From: Liolophura sinensis
Lineage: Eukaryota; Mollusca; Polyplacophora; Chitonida; Chitonidae
Direction: 5' to 3'
Assembly: GCF_032854445.1 (NCBI RefSeq)
Contig: NC_088295.1
Coordinates: 85,482,644-85,546,643, forward strand
DNA length: 64,000 nucleotides
Made by a program: the position numbers and the translations under genes
Part shown: positions 10,301 to 22,479 of the stretch, one piece after another
Layout: every line of letters starts with the position of its first letter
Position numbering within the stretch: position 1 is the stretch's first letter
The notes under the pieces: model-generated
The model's input: the letters and a program-made list of their open reading frames with translations, nothing else
Told to the model about the DNA's origin: nothing
The model's database searches: none

Positions 10301-13220
10301 TCTAATCCAGCCTTCAGTGTAATGTTATCTCTGTAGGCCCTCCCTGCATTTGGCAAAACCATTATCCTAAATAACCACCAGATTATAGAGTGTTATATAG
10401 CCTTGTAAGTATCAAGTTTAATGGCTGCAGCCTCTATAAAAACATTCCTTTTAGCCAATCTCCTAACTTACAAAAACAGGAAATCTCGGCAGCCCTTCAT
10501 TCTTCCATTATAGATACCTAAACAAATATACGGACTGGCTGGGAGTAAGTGCAAGTTCCTACAGCCAGATAAGACAGATTAAAAGTCAAATGTCACAGCA
10601 TTGGCTAATAGTCTACAATTCAAACAAATTACATTCTCTCATTTCGGGAAGTGTTTAGAAAAGTTGCCCTGATCCTCTTAAGGGATTAAGGCATGTAACA
10701 ACCCACAAGGGAATGTCCAATGGGAGCCCTGATGGCAGCTGTCAGCCACAGCACTACAGCCAAACAATCCCGTCCACGCTCTTTACTTACAGGATCTCAA
10801 TGAAATATGCCTCATGTTGCATCAGGGCAAATAATTACAGGGTAAACCCTTTACCATCAGGGAGAGAATGGTGTGCAGAGTTCCAGTGTTACTGTGGTGG
10901 CCTGATTTAGATAACAAGCTCAGTGCTGTGGAACATCTAACAGGATTACAGTCACAATTCCTGATTCCACAATCACAGGAGCCCTCCCTCAACCATTAAT
11001 CTCGCCAAATCTCTCTGCAAACAAATATGTGGTCTGTCAACTGGTCCTCAGTCACTTCCTTTCCCTGATTCCACAAAGCCATTTTTGACTTCATATGTCA
11101 AAGCTTAAAACCTCAATATATAATGTACAGTTTGCGGCCATAGGGTTTAACATTTTGATCTGTTAAGTCTTTCCAGTTATACACCAAATGGTCTAAAAGT
11201 AAACATTTAAATCACACTTCAAACGTTGACGTAAATCAAAACAGGTTAGGTGGACTAGTTACAATCTCACATGCTGTCTGAATGTTATGACGCAAGCAAA
11301 TCAAAATTACTTGATTACTTAAGCTAGGCATTATTAGAGTAATTATTACAGTTTTCTTTCAAATCATAGTTTGATTGATAAGCAACTCAAACGTACTTCT
11401 GACCTCAGAAGAACTGTTGTGTGCCTGCCGAAATAAATCTGAGCTTGGTATGACCGAATGGCATGAATTAGAAAGGATGAACCATTACTTAATTGAACAA
11501 AAATTTGCTCGCCTTTTCGGTGATAGCATTTACATACTGACAGTAATCCAAGGCCTTAATCCAAAGTCTCACAATAGCACGAATACAAGTGACTACCATT
11601 CTCTACACACACAATCACGACATTCTAAAGTGAATGCTGCCATGCCAAGTATTCAAAGCCTATCATAGATCAGCGCCAGATGACAAATTATGGACAACTT
11701 CCAGTTTCAATTCTTTACAACAGGAAAAACTGGAGTCAGGGCAACCATCTTCAATCAAATAAAACTGACATATTTACAGGCCTGCTCAAATATTGAGCTT
11801 TTTAGGAGAGAGGTGGGAAGGAACTGAATAAAATCAATAGGAGAGGATAAAATGAAGATTCATTGGTCGTGGCAACCAGCTGCGTGTTCATCATCATTTA
11901 TTGTGCGTGGCCAGTAACATGGGTGTTAGCATGGGCTAATTTACAACAGAGTTGGATGTCAACAAAAAGCAGGGCCACCGCAACTTTGTATGAAGTTCTC
12001 TAAACTAGATTACTGGCGCCCTCTGTTAGCATGGTAGCTCCTCACATCGGTAGGCTAGATCAAGAACTGTACCTAAAATAAACATTGATTCTCGCCTAGA
12101 ATATCAGATAGAGGCAAGTAACCATGTATGTTCAAACAACGGCCAGGCTTTCCAGTTAATATGGAAATTCATTCCAAGATCAAGAGTTTTGTTGGCTGAG
12201 CGAAACCCTAAACAAATGGAACTCTAAACTGTTTCAATATCCAGACACTTACAATCAAATCACAAAAAAATCATGCTATGATTATACCTATAAACCTTTT
12301 TTCTGACATGAGGTTGTACAGATGAAATAATCAACAAGAGTTTTCGTGGCTAAAAGTTAACTTGTTGATTGCTTTCAGCTCATTCCTGAAAGCACAATTC
12401 TAATGCAACCCCATTTATTTATTTTTTCCATAAAATTTCAATTTTTTTTTAACTGACAAACTGAAATGTGAATATTTGTGCGCGACTAATCCCATGAGCT
12501 AATTCCCTTGCTGCTCTACTTCGCATCATGGGCATATTATCACGTTCACACTAAGAGGGAGAATGCAGAACTCATGAATACAGGCATCCCAAACCAGTTA
12601 TGTACTGAACTAAGAACTATGCAAGCCCTGGTTTGTTTTACTAGACTCTTGAAATGGTGACAGTGTGCGTCACAGTGAGCTATGTGGTAACATTCCAGTA
12701 CTGTTAACTGAATTACATCAGTTCACAAATTACAGCCAGGCTAGGGGAATTGAATCATCCCTGGTGCCCAGACCGGAATAAACGTCTGTGTGTTAAGCCC
12801 AAATGACAGTGAAAGTGAACAAACCTTCAAAATGAACCAGCTCACTGGTGCTTTCTGTTATATGTGTTCTGCATACAAAGATCACATTCCTCAAAAGTGG
12901 TCAAAACATTGGTAAAGTCAACTTACTGGACAGACTTCTTGTTTTACTCTCTTGAACTGTCCCGTCATAATCAATAAAACGGCAGATCAGCATTTGCTGA
13001 GATGATCAACACTAGAGAGTTTTTTTTCTTCTGACAATTGATTGGCTTTCAAGTCGACCAAGGTGATAGATTCTCCATTTTAAGGCTTTCACAGTTCTGT
13101 TACTGCCTAAGAGGCTGTTGAATAAAGCTCAGTTTTGACTCGACTGATTGTTGATTTTTCAGGGTTTGGTTTTAACCATTTCTCATTTGCTAACCTGGGC
13201 TGATTTAGGACATATTCTCC
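7313..13220. other. Intron or intergenic DNA, no gene recognised
   Basis: Scattered ORFs of 60-103 codons on both strands lack domain-like content and overlap one another. A plus-strand GTAAGA at about 9136 and a plus-strand acceptor at about 9615 do not pair into an exon. A G-run lies at 9302-9322. The segment about 11380-11560 keeps more CpG than its surroundings. Confidence 0.6.
9302..9322. repeat. Homopolymeric G tract
   Basis: Six G, two A, then thirteen G. Such tracts are length-unstable and error-prone in assembly, and a G-quadruplex is possible. Confidence 0.9.
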
Positions 13221-13352
13221 CTATCTCTGGCCCCTGGCAGCTTGGCTCCACCACATCAGCAGACCAGACAGCAACACCACTACTCCAACAAGGAAGAGCA
13301 TGAGGAAACAGGCAGGCTGAAGGGCAAGAGGCTTATTTAACCTGGCCATCAT
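13221..13352 (-). CDS. Possible small ORF with one membrane segment (43 aa)
   Basis: On the minus strand an ATG-ATG start at 13352 opens 43 codons ending in TAG at 13221. The peptide has a short basic N-terminus (MMARLNKPLALQPA), a 19-residue hydrophobic core FLMLFLVGVVVLLSGLLMW, and a short basic tail ending ARGQR. This fits a signal anchor or single-pass microprotein. It could also be a membrane-spanning exon: CTTGCCCTTCAG before the core is a good acceptor, but I see no matching donor. Nothing around it (promoter, poly(A) signal, second exon) supports expression, so it may be a chance ORF with hydrophobic bias. Confidence 0.2.
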   Translation of the reverse strand: MMARLNKPLALQPACFLMLFLVGVVVLLSGLLMWWSQAARGQR

Positions 13353-16345
13353 ATAATTGGTCTGATTAGCCGGAGCAGTTCAGGTATTTCTGGCTCCGGT
13401 CCTAGACTCTTCATGGCCAGTAGGCTAGACTGGGATGCCAGCCAGGCAGAGCAACAGGCCTGATGGTATGCAGAGAGATGGAAGAATTTCACCTCCTCAC
13501 CAGAGATCACAGCACAACCAAACAGACAATGGTACCTAAATCCAACAGTAATACTGATCTCTACATCAGGACTAGTTCCCAATCAGTGCTATTGATTTAG
13601 GCAATCAGGACAACTGGGAGACATCTAATGCCACTAAGAGAGCATCTGGTGTTCAAGGCATCTATGGATAGATCAACTCTTATACACAAAGATGCAACAA
13701 AATGTGTGCACCTTTCACCATTCGGCAAAAAAGGTGCATGGTGCTTCAGTTACAAAGCTAGTGTCCACTGAAAATTTTGTCCACAAAACACTCAAAACAT
13801 TTAGAGGTATTAAGTCTCAGGCTTAAGAGCACATAAAAGAGCAGCTCTTAATGTCGTAGGATATGTTCAATCCACCTGTTCCTTGGAGGCATATGGAAAC
13901 CCTTCCAAGAAAATCCAAAAAAGCTTGAGTTTGTTGTTTCTACTTGTGGTTGAAAAACCCTTTTCCTAGTCTTAACCCTCACACAGATATCTGGCTTCAA
14001 AATAATCACCACATAAAGCTGCTCCAAGAATCAGTAAACCCAAAAGAAAGAAATACTCCAGAAACCAAATATTTTGAGCCTTGGTGGTCAGCTAAAGTCA
14101 GCTGCTGTTAATAAGTAGTAAAAATGACCGGAAAGGCAAACAACATGCTCTAAACTGAGGTGACCCGAGAAATAGCAATCTGCTTGGGGTTTTGAGTTTC
14201 AATGTGTGGCACATAAACTCCTGTCTGTTCCCATGTGAATACTGTAGCAGATGGAGAATGTCCACAGTTTAGAGCTATGGAATTTCTCCGGTTTTCCTGC
14301 AGACCAATGATCTCTGGGACCTGGGACCCACACCCTAAAGCTGGCCTTAGATGGACAGGAAGTAATGACCCAGGGTAATGCACAAAACAGACTGTAGAAT
14401 AGATGTATCTTTGTAACAGTGTCCCACACTATATACACCAACAGTATAATGTCCACTTGTTTGGAGGAAGTTAACTCCTTTGCCAGATATTAACAAAGTT
14501 TTTCTTCACCAACACATGGCTTTGTTTTGGTAAATAAGATCTGTATATTTGCTAGGGAGGACATATATCACTTTGTGTCTGTCAGAAAGTCTCAACACCT
14601 TGTTACTTAATACACTTGTTGACAGTTGTGACACTTAAATCTCTCGCCTAGAACTTTCAAATAATATGTCTGGCCTTAAAGATAATGTGCTGCTATCATA
14701 ACCCACCCTAATGGATCTTGGATGTTAGCCTTTGTCATCCTTTTGATGATGCAGTGATGGTAATGACAGTTTTATGTAGGCGACTGGGAGAACAGATAAA
14801 TGTTATGTCAGTGTGTGTGAATATGATGTCCCATATTTACCTCAAAGTTAGCAAAGGTTTCCAGAGCAGCTAATAACCACTGGTTGGATATGTAAGAGGA
14901 TAGGTGTTTGATCAGAACCAGTGACCAGCAGATTAGAGCTCTCCTACAAAAGGAGCTACATAATGCCATATCAGACTTGAAATTCCTGGGTACAAAGTGG
15001 GATCACTGTCACACAGGCTTTAACAAATTGAAACGGAAGCATCCAAGAGCAGCTAACAGACAAGTGAAAATGGCACAGAGCTGTTCAAGCTTTCAGGCAG
15101 ATCAACAAAAACTGGATATCTTCATGGACATTTCTTTCAGAGATATAATCCCTATTGATTGCAGACACCATGTCTACAGGCATGGTAATCCGGGGTCTCG
15201 AGTACGCAGGCCATAAACACAAACACCTGCAGAGAAGCTTTCTCACGTAGGGACAACCTTAAACAACAAAGCTTCCTTAACACAAGGATGTCCAACAGTG
15301 GCCTGACATTTCATTTAGACTAAGCTGAGATCCATAGATAAGTTGAGTGAAGGACATCACATAAATCACATAAATACAGTATCAATTGATGTTGATACCT
15401 TCCTCTCACAACATTTCACTTCGAAGAAATAATCTTATATTTAGAAAATGGAAACCATCCCATGCCCAGAAAAAAGAAGTAGCAGACAAACTTGAATCAA
15501 ATTTTAAAAAATTGTCTCAGAACAAAAGAGTATGTGTAATGCAGCATTCCAACTGGAAAGAACTTTCCCATTTTCCTTCATAAATATTTTGGAGAAATGT
15601 GTTTATGAAAAGTTGCATGCTCCAGAAGCTGACAGCGGAAATCCCATGGAGAGCCATTACCAATTCTCCCATCTCCAACATTCAAAGCATCTTGGCTGGC
15701 AGAAGATTACAGCGTAGTAAAACGATTCAGTCCTTGCCAATTGAAAGATTTTCATGAATTCATTTCTATCTCGAGAACTCCATTAATTCTCTGCCATCCA
15801 TGCAGGCGCCAGTCAACTTTCAGATTGAGTAAAAACGTTTTTCCTTCTGCAAAACCTGAGATATGGAAACCGAGGTTCCATGCATTTGTGCGTGAAATAC
15901 ACAACCTTTTTCAATCTGCATTAATTTTCACAGCATGAAAAGAAGAAGATAAATTTGTGGTGTTCATCAAGTGAAAATAGCAATCTGTGGAAACGTAAGG
16001 GCTAATTTCTTTCAATACATTCACAAAGTGCTATGTCCATGTATAAAAGCCACTTAAGGACATCCTGTAAATATTGGCAAGTATGAAACTGTGACAGGAT
16101 ACTCCTCTCAAATTATGGCCGATCCATCTGAGTAAAAACAGGTGCAGTCATGGGTTACAACACCTCTTCAAACACCAATAAGGTGGACCCTTTGTTTGCA
16201 CAAATTATTAGCTGGATTTACTTTACACTTTGCTCTCATCGATAGAAGCTCAGAATACTTCATAGCACTGCTAAAAGGAGTGAAATATCTAACCCAAACA
16301 TGTATTTAATGTTAAATTAGTATGTGAAGGAGTCACTTTTTATAT

Positions 16346-16347
<2 letters not shown>
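13353..16347. other. Intron or intergenic DNA, no gene recognised
   Basis: No convincing exon. The segment 15400-15960 is rich in TAATT/ATTAAT-type words and looks less eroded than its neighbours, but there is no direct evidence for function. Confidence 0.5.
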
Positions 16348-16381
<34 letters not shown>

Positions 16382-16384
16382 ATA
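16348..16384. repeat. (AAAT)9 microsatellite
   Basis: About nine uninterrupted AAAT units followed by ATATATA. Confidence 0.95.
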
Positions 16385-19300
16385 TATACAGAATTATGTC
16401 AGTGGGCTGAACCCAACATAATATTAACACAATCTTTACAACCTGATTAACGCCGTTTTATTACAGAGACTTTTTTAATAAAACTATTAGATATGTAATT
16501 TCCTTTTACTTTGGATATAGAGTATATGTACATATGCTGATAAAATAATTAACCCTGCCTTCAGATATAAATCTTTACAGGTGAGCTGTGTATCAGAAAG
16601 AGAAGAAGAATATAACATCTCATATCTCGCTGGTGTTGTAGTAATCAATTAATGGACAGTGTCACAGGGTTCTCCCTCCACTTGCTTGTAACTGTCCCTC
16701 AGTGACTCAATCCTTGTATCCTCTTCCTGAACGCAGAGACCAAGACGCCAAGTGAAGCGTGGTAAGATCACAGATGCACAGCATTAACAATTTATAACCC
16801 GATATTAGCCAGTAAAGGAGTTCACAGCTTGACAGTGTTGACAGATAACCGGAGGCTTGAAGGTGAGAACCTCAAAATCCATACCTTCTTTACCATCACA
16901 ATGACATTTCTCACATCAAGCTCAACTTCAAGACAAACCACATTAAATCTACATGTACTTGCCACATAAATAATTTCACATGAATATTAAAAATCATACA
17001 AGCATGTATCCAAACCCAACTTGTTAATGTTAAACAAGGGCATTTGGTAGTAATAATTTTATTCCCTCTGTGGTCTTCAGAAATATTAGAGCATCAATAT
17101 AGACATTTTCATACTGCCACATACTAACACATTAATGTACACTACACATCAGGTCTACCACAGCTGGAAAGAATTGTCTTTGATAAATCCATTGTATATA
17201 CACCTCTTCTGACCTTAAAGGCCAAAGTGGCTATCACATGACACAGCATGGGTAGGCCTGGGCTGATCACTCCACATTTGACCAGACATGTCAGTAAAAC
17301 TGAATCTGCCCACATCTGGTTTCCTTTATTCCACTTGGTTATAAATCTAACCCAATCCGACCCCTGCTTCTCTTAACTTAGACAGCTCCAACAGAAGCTA
17401 ACATTTTCCACAGTGTGACCCACTCAACACACAATGCCTTATATGCATACCTAGACAATGTTTAGGAGAGATCTGGCATCATAATGACAAGTTTCTACAT
17501 GTACTTACCACAGGATGTCCTGACAATGAGTATACACACTACTTCAGGCCATATGCATCTAACACATGCGATAAGGGTTAATCACTCAACAATCATTTCT
17601 GCGGGAAAGCAAAAACATGTCCAAAGTCAAATATAGAAAGTGTTTTGTTCTTTAATAGTTACCTTCATATTTCAGACAAATTTGATTATGCCTTCTGAAG
17701 CAGTAATTTTACTACATGTATTATTATCTTGTTTTTTTTCCAACAGTTATCTAAGGAAATTCCCATACACGCAGTTGATGAATTTGCTAAAAACAGTTAA
17801 CACGTATGCCGTCACATTTAAATTATAAATCATGACTCAACCATTGCTTGAAATGAAAATAACCCCAAGGTATTTACTTTGGTTGACAACAAGAAGATTT
17901 CCAAGAGTCTCCTCTGGGCATGGACTCCTATGAACACAAACATACTATTAACAATCTTCGTTTTTAATAGATATTTTTTCCTCCTTAAGCTAACAAATTT
18001 GAGGTCAAATGTCATAGTGAGACAGCTAGGAGTAAGCCAAAGCATTGGCAGATTGTGTTTTGATAACGTCACTGGCACCCCAGGTTCCTGGAGTAATTAT
18101 ACCATATTGCTGATAGCTCCAGGGGGGCCAGCAGTAAACTGGGGGTATGGCACTGTGAACCAGCTAAATATCCTCATCATAACCACATGGAGGTGTGGAC
18201 TCAGCCAACATCCAGCCATAGCAAATAGAGCACAACACTGGGCAGAGCATCAAACCCTTCTTCACTTTAGAGTGATACACACTTCCAGATAGAACGAGTA
18301 TTTGTTCATCTTCAGATAGATCAAAACTTTCTTCTTCTTAGCGACATACAATGCAGAATAGTGACAAAAATTCAATCTCACCTAGAACCATGCTACCGAC
18401 AAATGACTACCAGGCACATAAAACTAAAACAGCAGAAAAAATTGAGCCAACACAATTATCTTCACATGCCTTGTTAGACATCTTTCTGACTAATGGCTGC
18501 AAAAAAGTTGTTTTGAGATAATCGTTTTTTGGACAATAACTGTTTATCTCTCCACAAGGAAATGAACAGGTATATGCATGAGATAAAAAAAACTTGCTTG
18601 TGAACAGAGTGTGTGATTTTCCCATGGTGTAGCCAGACCTGGATTCCCCTGACGCACACCCGCACAACGTATCCACCTCACCCCTCATGAATATGCAATA
18701 AACACATCTCAACACTATTACACTCCTCAACTAAATTTGGACCATTGTCTCCACCAATAGATCTCACCACGCACAACACCGCCAAGTGAATGTCATATAT
18801 TCCAGCACTCAAACTGTGAGAAGTCTTCTGCCAGATTATAAATACTTAATACAGCAGTCCTAAATACAGACACAAACAGCACATAAATGTCCCCTGTTGA
18901 TTTCATTGTTGACACGTAAATAGAAGTGCAATGTGATGAGGTCAAATAACATCAAAAATGCGATGTCTTCAAATGTACTAATTACTGATACACACTGAAA
19001 TATGTTACAAATTACTGGGCAAACAGGCCCTGTCCAGCCAGAAACTCTTTACACTTATATGTCATATAGTAAGCTATATGAAATGAATCATTTCCAGATT
19101 GCATCAAGAGATTCATCAACATATATGTACGCCTACTCATATAGGGTTTTCTACCAAATTTCCTAGATAAAACTTAGATTTCCTCTCAAAGAATTCAGGC
19201 TAGCAGAAGTTATGCCTGAAGGTGCATACAGTCATACAAAGCCTGATTTCCTGTCTATAAGCTAAGTCAGAGAGGAGCCAATAGACCACATGGCATTGGT

Positions 19301-20024
19301 TAGGCTAGGACAATTTGATACCCCCATTCAAAGGCTTATGGAGGGACCATTCATTTCACGCTTTATCTGAAGGTATGCTGGAAATGGTCAGAGGATGGTG
19401 TGGTATCAACAACAATTGATTGATCTATGGCCACAGCCTCATATTTACTGTACATAACTGCCACCAACAGATGTAGACCTAGATCAGACAACTGCTGCTT
19501 TTTCAATCTACCCAAGAAACTCACATACTTCCTGACTTTGCACCATGCCAGACAAAATAATTCTGTCCCAAATGTCTATAAACAGATCATTAAACCATAT
19601 GGGGATTCACCAGCATTGGGATTCTAATATCATCAAGGCATGCAAAACAACAAGCTAAATGTTTCATGCAGAACCACAATGATCTGGGTAGAGAAATACA
19701 AAACCATGGCAGTATATTCATATGGAATTGTAGCATATCACCGTACGGAGAATTTGGTTTTTGTTCCAGAAAATGTTTTCTTTAAGCAGAGTTCATGAAA
19801 ATGATAGCTAGAGATAGATGAAACCACATGGACATAGCTGTTGTTAAGGTTTCACGCTTTCTTCTTTAGCTCCTTGGGGCCCAAGGCGACAATTTGAGCA
19901 GGCATGCCGTTTTCCGGAGCAAGCATTTACGCTTTCACTTGAGGAATTATAAAGCTTCCCTCAAGTAGAAGAAGCTGTTTAAATTCTGCTGACAAGATGC
20001 TTAATTCTCTCTTCTGTCCCTCAG
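16385..20024. other. Intron or intergenic DNA with two weak exon candidates
   Basis: On the plus strand a 25-base segment (16737-16761) sits between a strong pyrimidine-tract acceptor (CTCTTCCTGAACGCAG) and a GTAAGATC donor. On the minus strand a 90-base segment (17598-17509) sits between TTTGCTTTCCCGCAG and GTAAGTACATG but has stops in all frames. Neither has partners. Other ORFs here, for example 17879-18292 plus, are not protein-like. Confidence 0.4.
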
Positions 20025-20175
20025 GTTCTGTCTGGCGCAGCATAAAAACTCTTGGAAGCAATCGAGCTGCGGATCTTTGACGCCATTGCTTGCAGCTGCA
20101 GTATTACTAGTCTACCTGGCACATGCCGTCATACCAGCCCTACTCTATCCTCAGGCACTTGTTCTTTGTCACTGA
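20025..20175 (+). CDS. Possible terminal exon with hydrophobic C-terminus
   Basis: A strong plus-strand acceptor (TTCTCTCTTCTGTCCCTCAG, ending at 20024) is followed, after one base, by 49 open codons and TGA at 20173-20175. The peptide has a polar start (CLAQHKNSWKQSSCGS) and then a long hydrophobic stretch including LLAAAVLLVYLAHAVIPALL. That layout would suit a membrane segment or a GPI-attachment tail. There is no ATG of its own, so it would have to be spliced to an upstream plus-strand exon, which I do not find. I see no AATAAA within several hundred bases downstream. The segment 19850-20170 keeps more CpG than its neighbours. It may be a real exon or a chance open frame. Confidence 0.2.
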
Positions 20176-21897
20176 ATTCAAGAAAAAGGCCTCAGGCACA
20201 CACAAAAAAATGGAAAATCCTTTCCACTTCATAACCCCAACCTGAGGGAATAACACGTAATTTAGAACAACATCTGGAGCTACCAAGCCATGAAAAAAAG
20301 AAAAAAGGACCAGGTGTTTGGTGACTATGACAGGGGGATTGGGGCTGGAATTGGGCCCTGTCAACATTACCCACGGCACTGGCATTGCAACTACATGTAT
20401 ATGAGAAAAACACTATACAGCAAGACATATCAAAATAACACAAAACTTTCTAAATGACAACATTTTTATCTTTCAAGTTTTAGTCTTGGAAGAAATCACA
20501 CAGGTTTTGGGTGTTATAAAAATGCCAGAAGCATAGATTTAGTGCCCCTTCAGATGTACTCAGTACATGTAAGTACTTATAAATATGGATGTTAACATAT
20601 TTATAGGCAGGTAGAAAGATGAGTGCGGCACATAGGACGTACAAGGGCTTTAATACCAGATCTTTCAATGTTAAAGAGACGAACACTGATATCAGCCAGA
20701 TTTGGATCTTTACATGTACATTCATTTGTCATAACTCATCCATTGAGGAAACATACCTGTAGCAGAAAAGTCAATCCCTGGATGTAATAGATATTCAATT
20801 CAATGTGATCCAAGACTCAACTCTGACTGAGCACATGTAACTTTGTGAGTACTGGGCCTCTGACAGACTGTGTTGCCATACAAAGTTCTTCATCCTTCTT
20901 CACTTCACACAAACACAAACCATATGATCAGGCTACACTTAGCGGGACTCATTTACCCAAGGCTTTTTTGATTCCATATTTTTAACTCTGCTGAGTTTTG
21001 TGTTTGTAAGCTTGTGTCAGGAAAACAAGCATTCAAAACAACACTGTTATAACCATAGGAACTTCCTATTAACTGAGCCTGTAGATAAAGACAGAGTTAA
21101 ACCACTCACCCTCATACATACACAACAGCTCTGACTACAACACACCCTGGTGTATACACAACACAACAGTTCTGTGGAAGTTTCATTCAGTAGGGACCTA
21201 CACGTACTATTCCTATTGCTGACATGGAAATCTGATCAATCAGTATCGCTAAAGAAAACCAATGTGGAGGGCACATAAGGTCAGACAAAAAGCAACAAAA
21301 GGTAGCCTTAAGATAGTATTCAGAAACTAAACCAGATAATGGTAATTCATGTAATTGCAAACAATTTATTTCATATTTTTTTTACTTTGAAAAACAATCA
21401 ACAGTACAAATGTACATTCCTCTTTCCTGTGGCCGGTTTTAAGAATAACTTCACTACTGTATAACAGAACATGGTTTGACAGTGATTTGAGCATCATAAG
21501 CATGTCTCAGATGGTTTGGTTTGGCAAGTGTACCACAGTCAAGAATATATAGTGGACACTGAACGGGGAAATTGTCCAGTGTCTTCAACTTCCTATACAC
21601 ATGCTATTTCCTGTATCTATGAAAAATAATATGCACACACTTGTTCAGAGATTTCATCCCTCATTACCAGATGACAAACTGAAAGTCAAGACTCCCATTC
21701 CCAATAAGTAACTGAGCCCACATGATAAACTCATATCCCAATAGCCAAACCCTGTAATCAAAGTTGAAGGAGCTGCTTAATTTGGTATAATGTTCCACTG
21801 ATAAGATGAGCTTGTGGCAGAAGTGAAGGGTCGAGGAAAGAAGGTGCAGATAGCAGATAAGGGAGGGACAGAGTAAGAGAGAAGATAACACCCTCAC
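20176..21897. other. Intron or intergenic DNA, no gene recognised
   Basis: Short overlapping ORFs only, none protein-like. No tandem repeat or element recognised. Confidence 0.55.
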
Positions 21898-22212
21898 GAT
21901 GACTCCAGTGGAGGGACTGGCAGCCTCCAGGAGACTGGTGTAACATCAGCCCAGCGACTCTGCATGAAGCTGTCTCTCCTGGTACAGATACGCTGTAAAG
22001 AGGAAAGCAACAGTTCCAGTACCAGTACTAGACTAGATCTGCAGCCAACTGAACCAAGACTGTTTCCAATTTAAGACTCCTCAATCTAACTTCCTCCAAT
22101 GTCTTATCTTTCAGACTTTAGCTGCGGTCAGAAAAAGTTCAAACAAATTGGAAACATTTAGCATATTACTTACCAGATAAGCAGCAGTCCTAGCCAATGT
22201 ATTCCCAATCAC
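21898..22212 (-). other. Possible pair of small exons with a 181-base intron
   Basis: On the minus strand a 39-base segment (22212-22174) lies between TTTGTTTATCTTCCTGGCACAG and the consensus donor GTAAGTAATATG. A 181-base gap then ends in TTGCTTTCCTCTTTACAG, followed by a 95-base segment (21992-21898) and a GTGAGG donor. The 39-base piece is open in one frame only (VIGNTLARTAAYL), and that frame continues openly into the second piece (RICTRRDSFMQSRWADV...). Two good acceptor/donor pairs so close together is the best such cluster in the window, but the peptide is not recognisable and chance cannot be excluded. They could also be untranslated exons. Confidence 0.25.
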
Positions 22213-22455
22213 CTGTGCCAGGAAGATAAACAAATGGCCAAATCCTAACACAGCAAGAGTTCACTGGGCGATGCACGGCTGTCAAATTAACATTTAACAG
22301 AAAGAGGGACAAAGTTCTGAAAATACTTTACCGTCAGGCAAGAATGGGGGAAAAAATCAATCACAGTCCCTACTTATCCACTGAAATCACCTTGACGGGA
22401 AAATATCTCATAACACTGGATGCTAAACAAAATGGAGAGTTTCTCTGGGGAAATA

Positions 22456-22479
22456 ATTCTTGTCACTGGTGACAAGAAT
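22456..22479. repeat. Perfect inverted repeat, 11-bp arms
   Basis: ATTCTTGTCAC, a 2-base spacer, then its exact reverse complement. Confidence 0.9.

Noticed and set aside
17509-17598. 90-base minus-strand exon
   Set aside because: Good splice signals, but stops in all frames and no partner exons. A few such pairs are expected by chance in this much sequence.
17879-18292. 137-codon plus-strand ORF
   Set aside because: It is the longest non-repeat ORF, but its composition is that of translated A+T-rich DNA, with no domain, start context or splice support.
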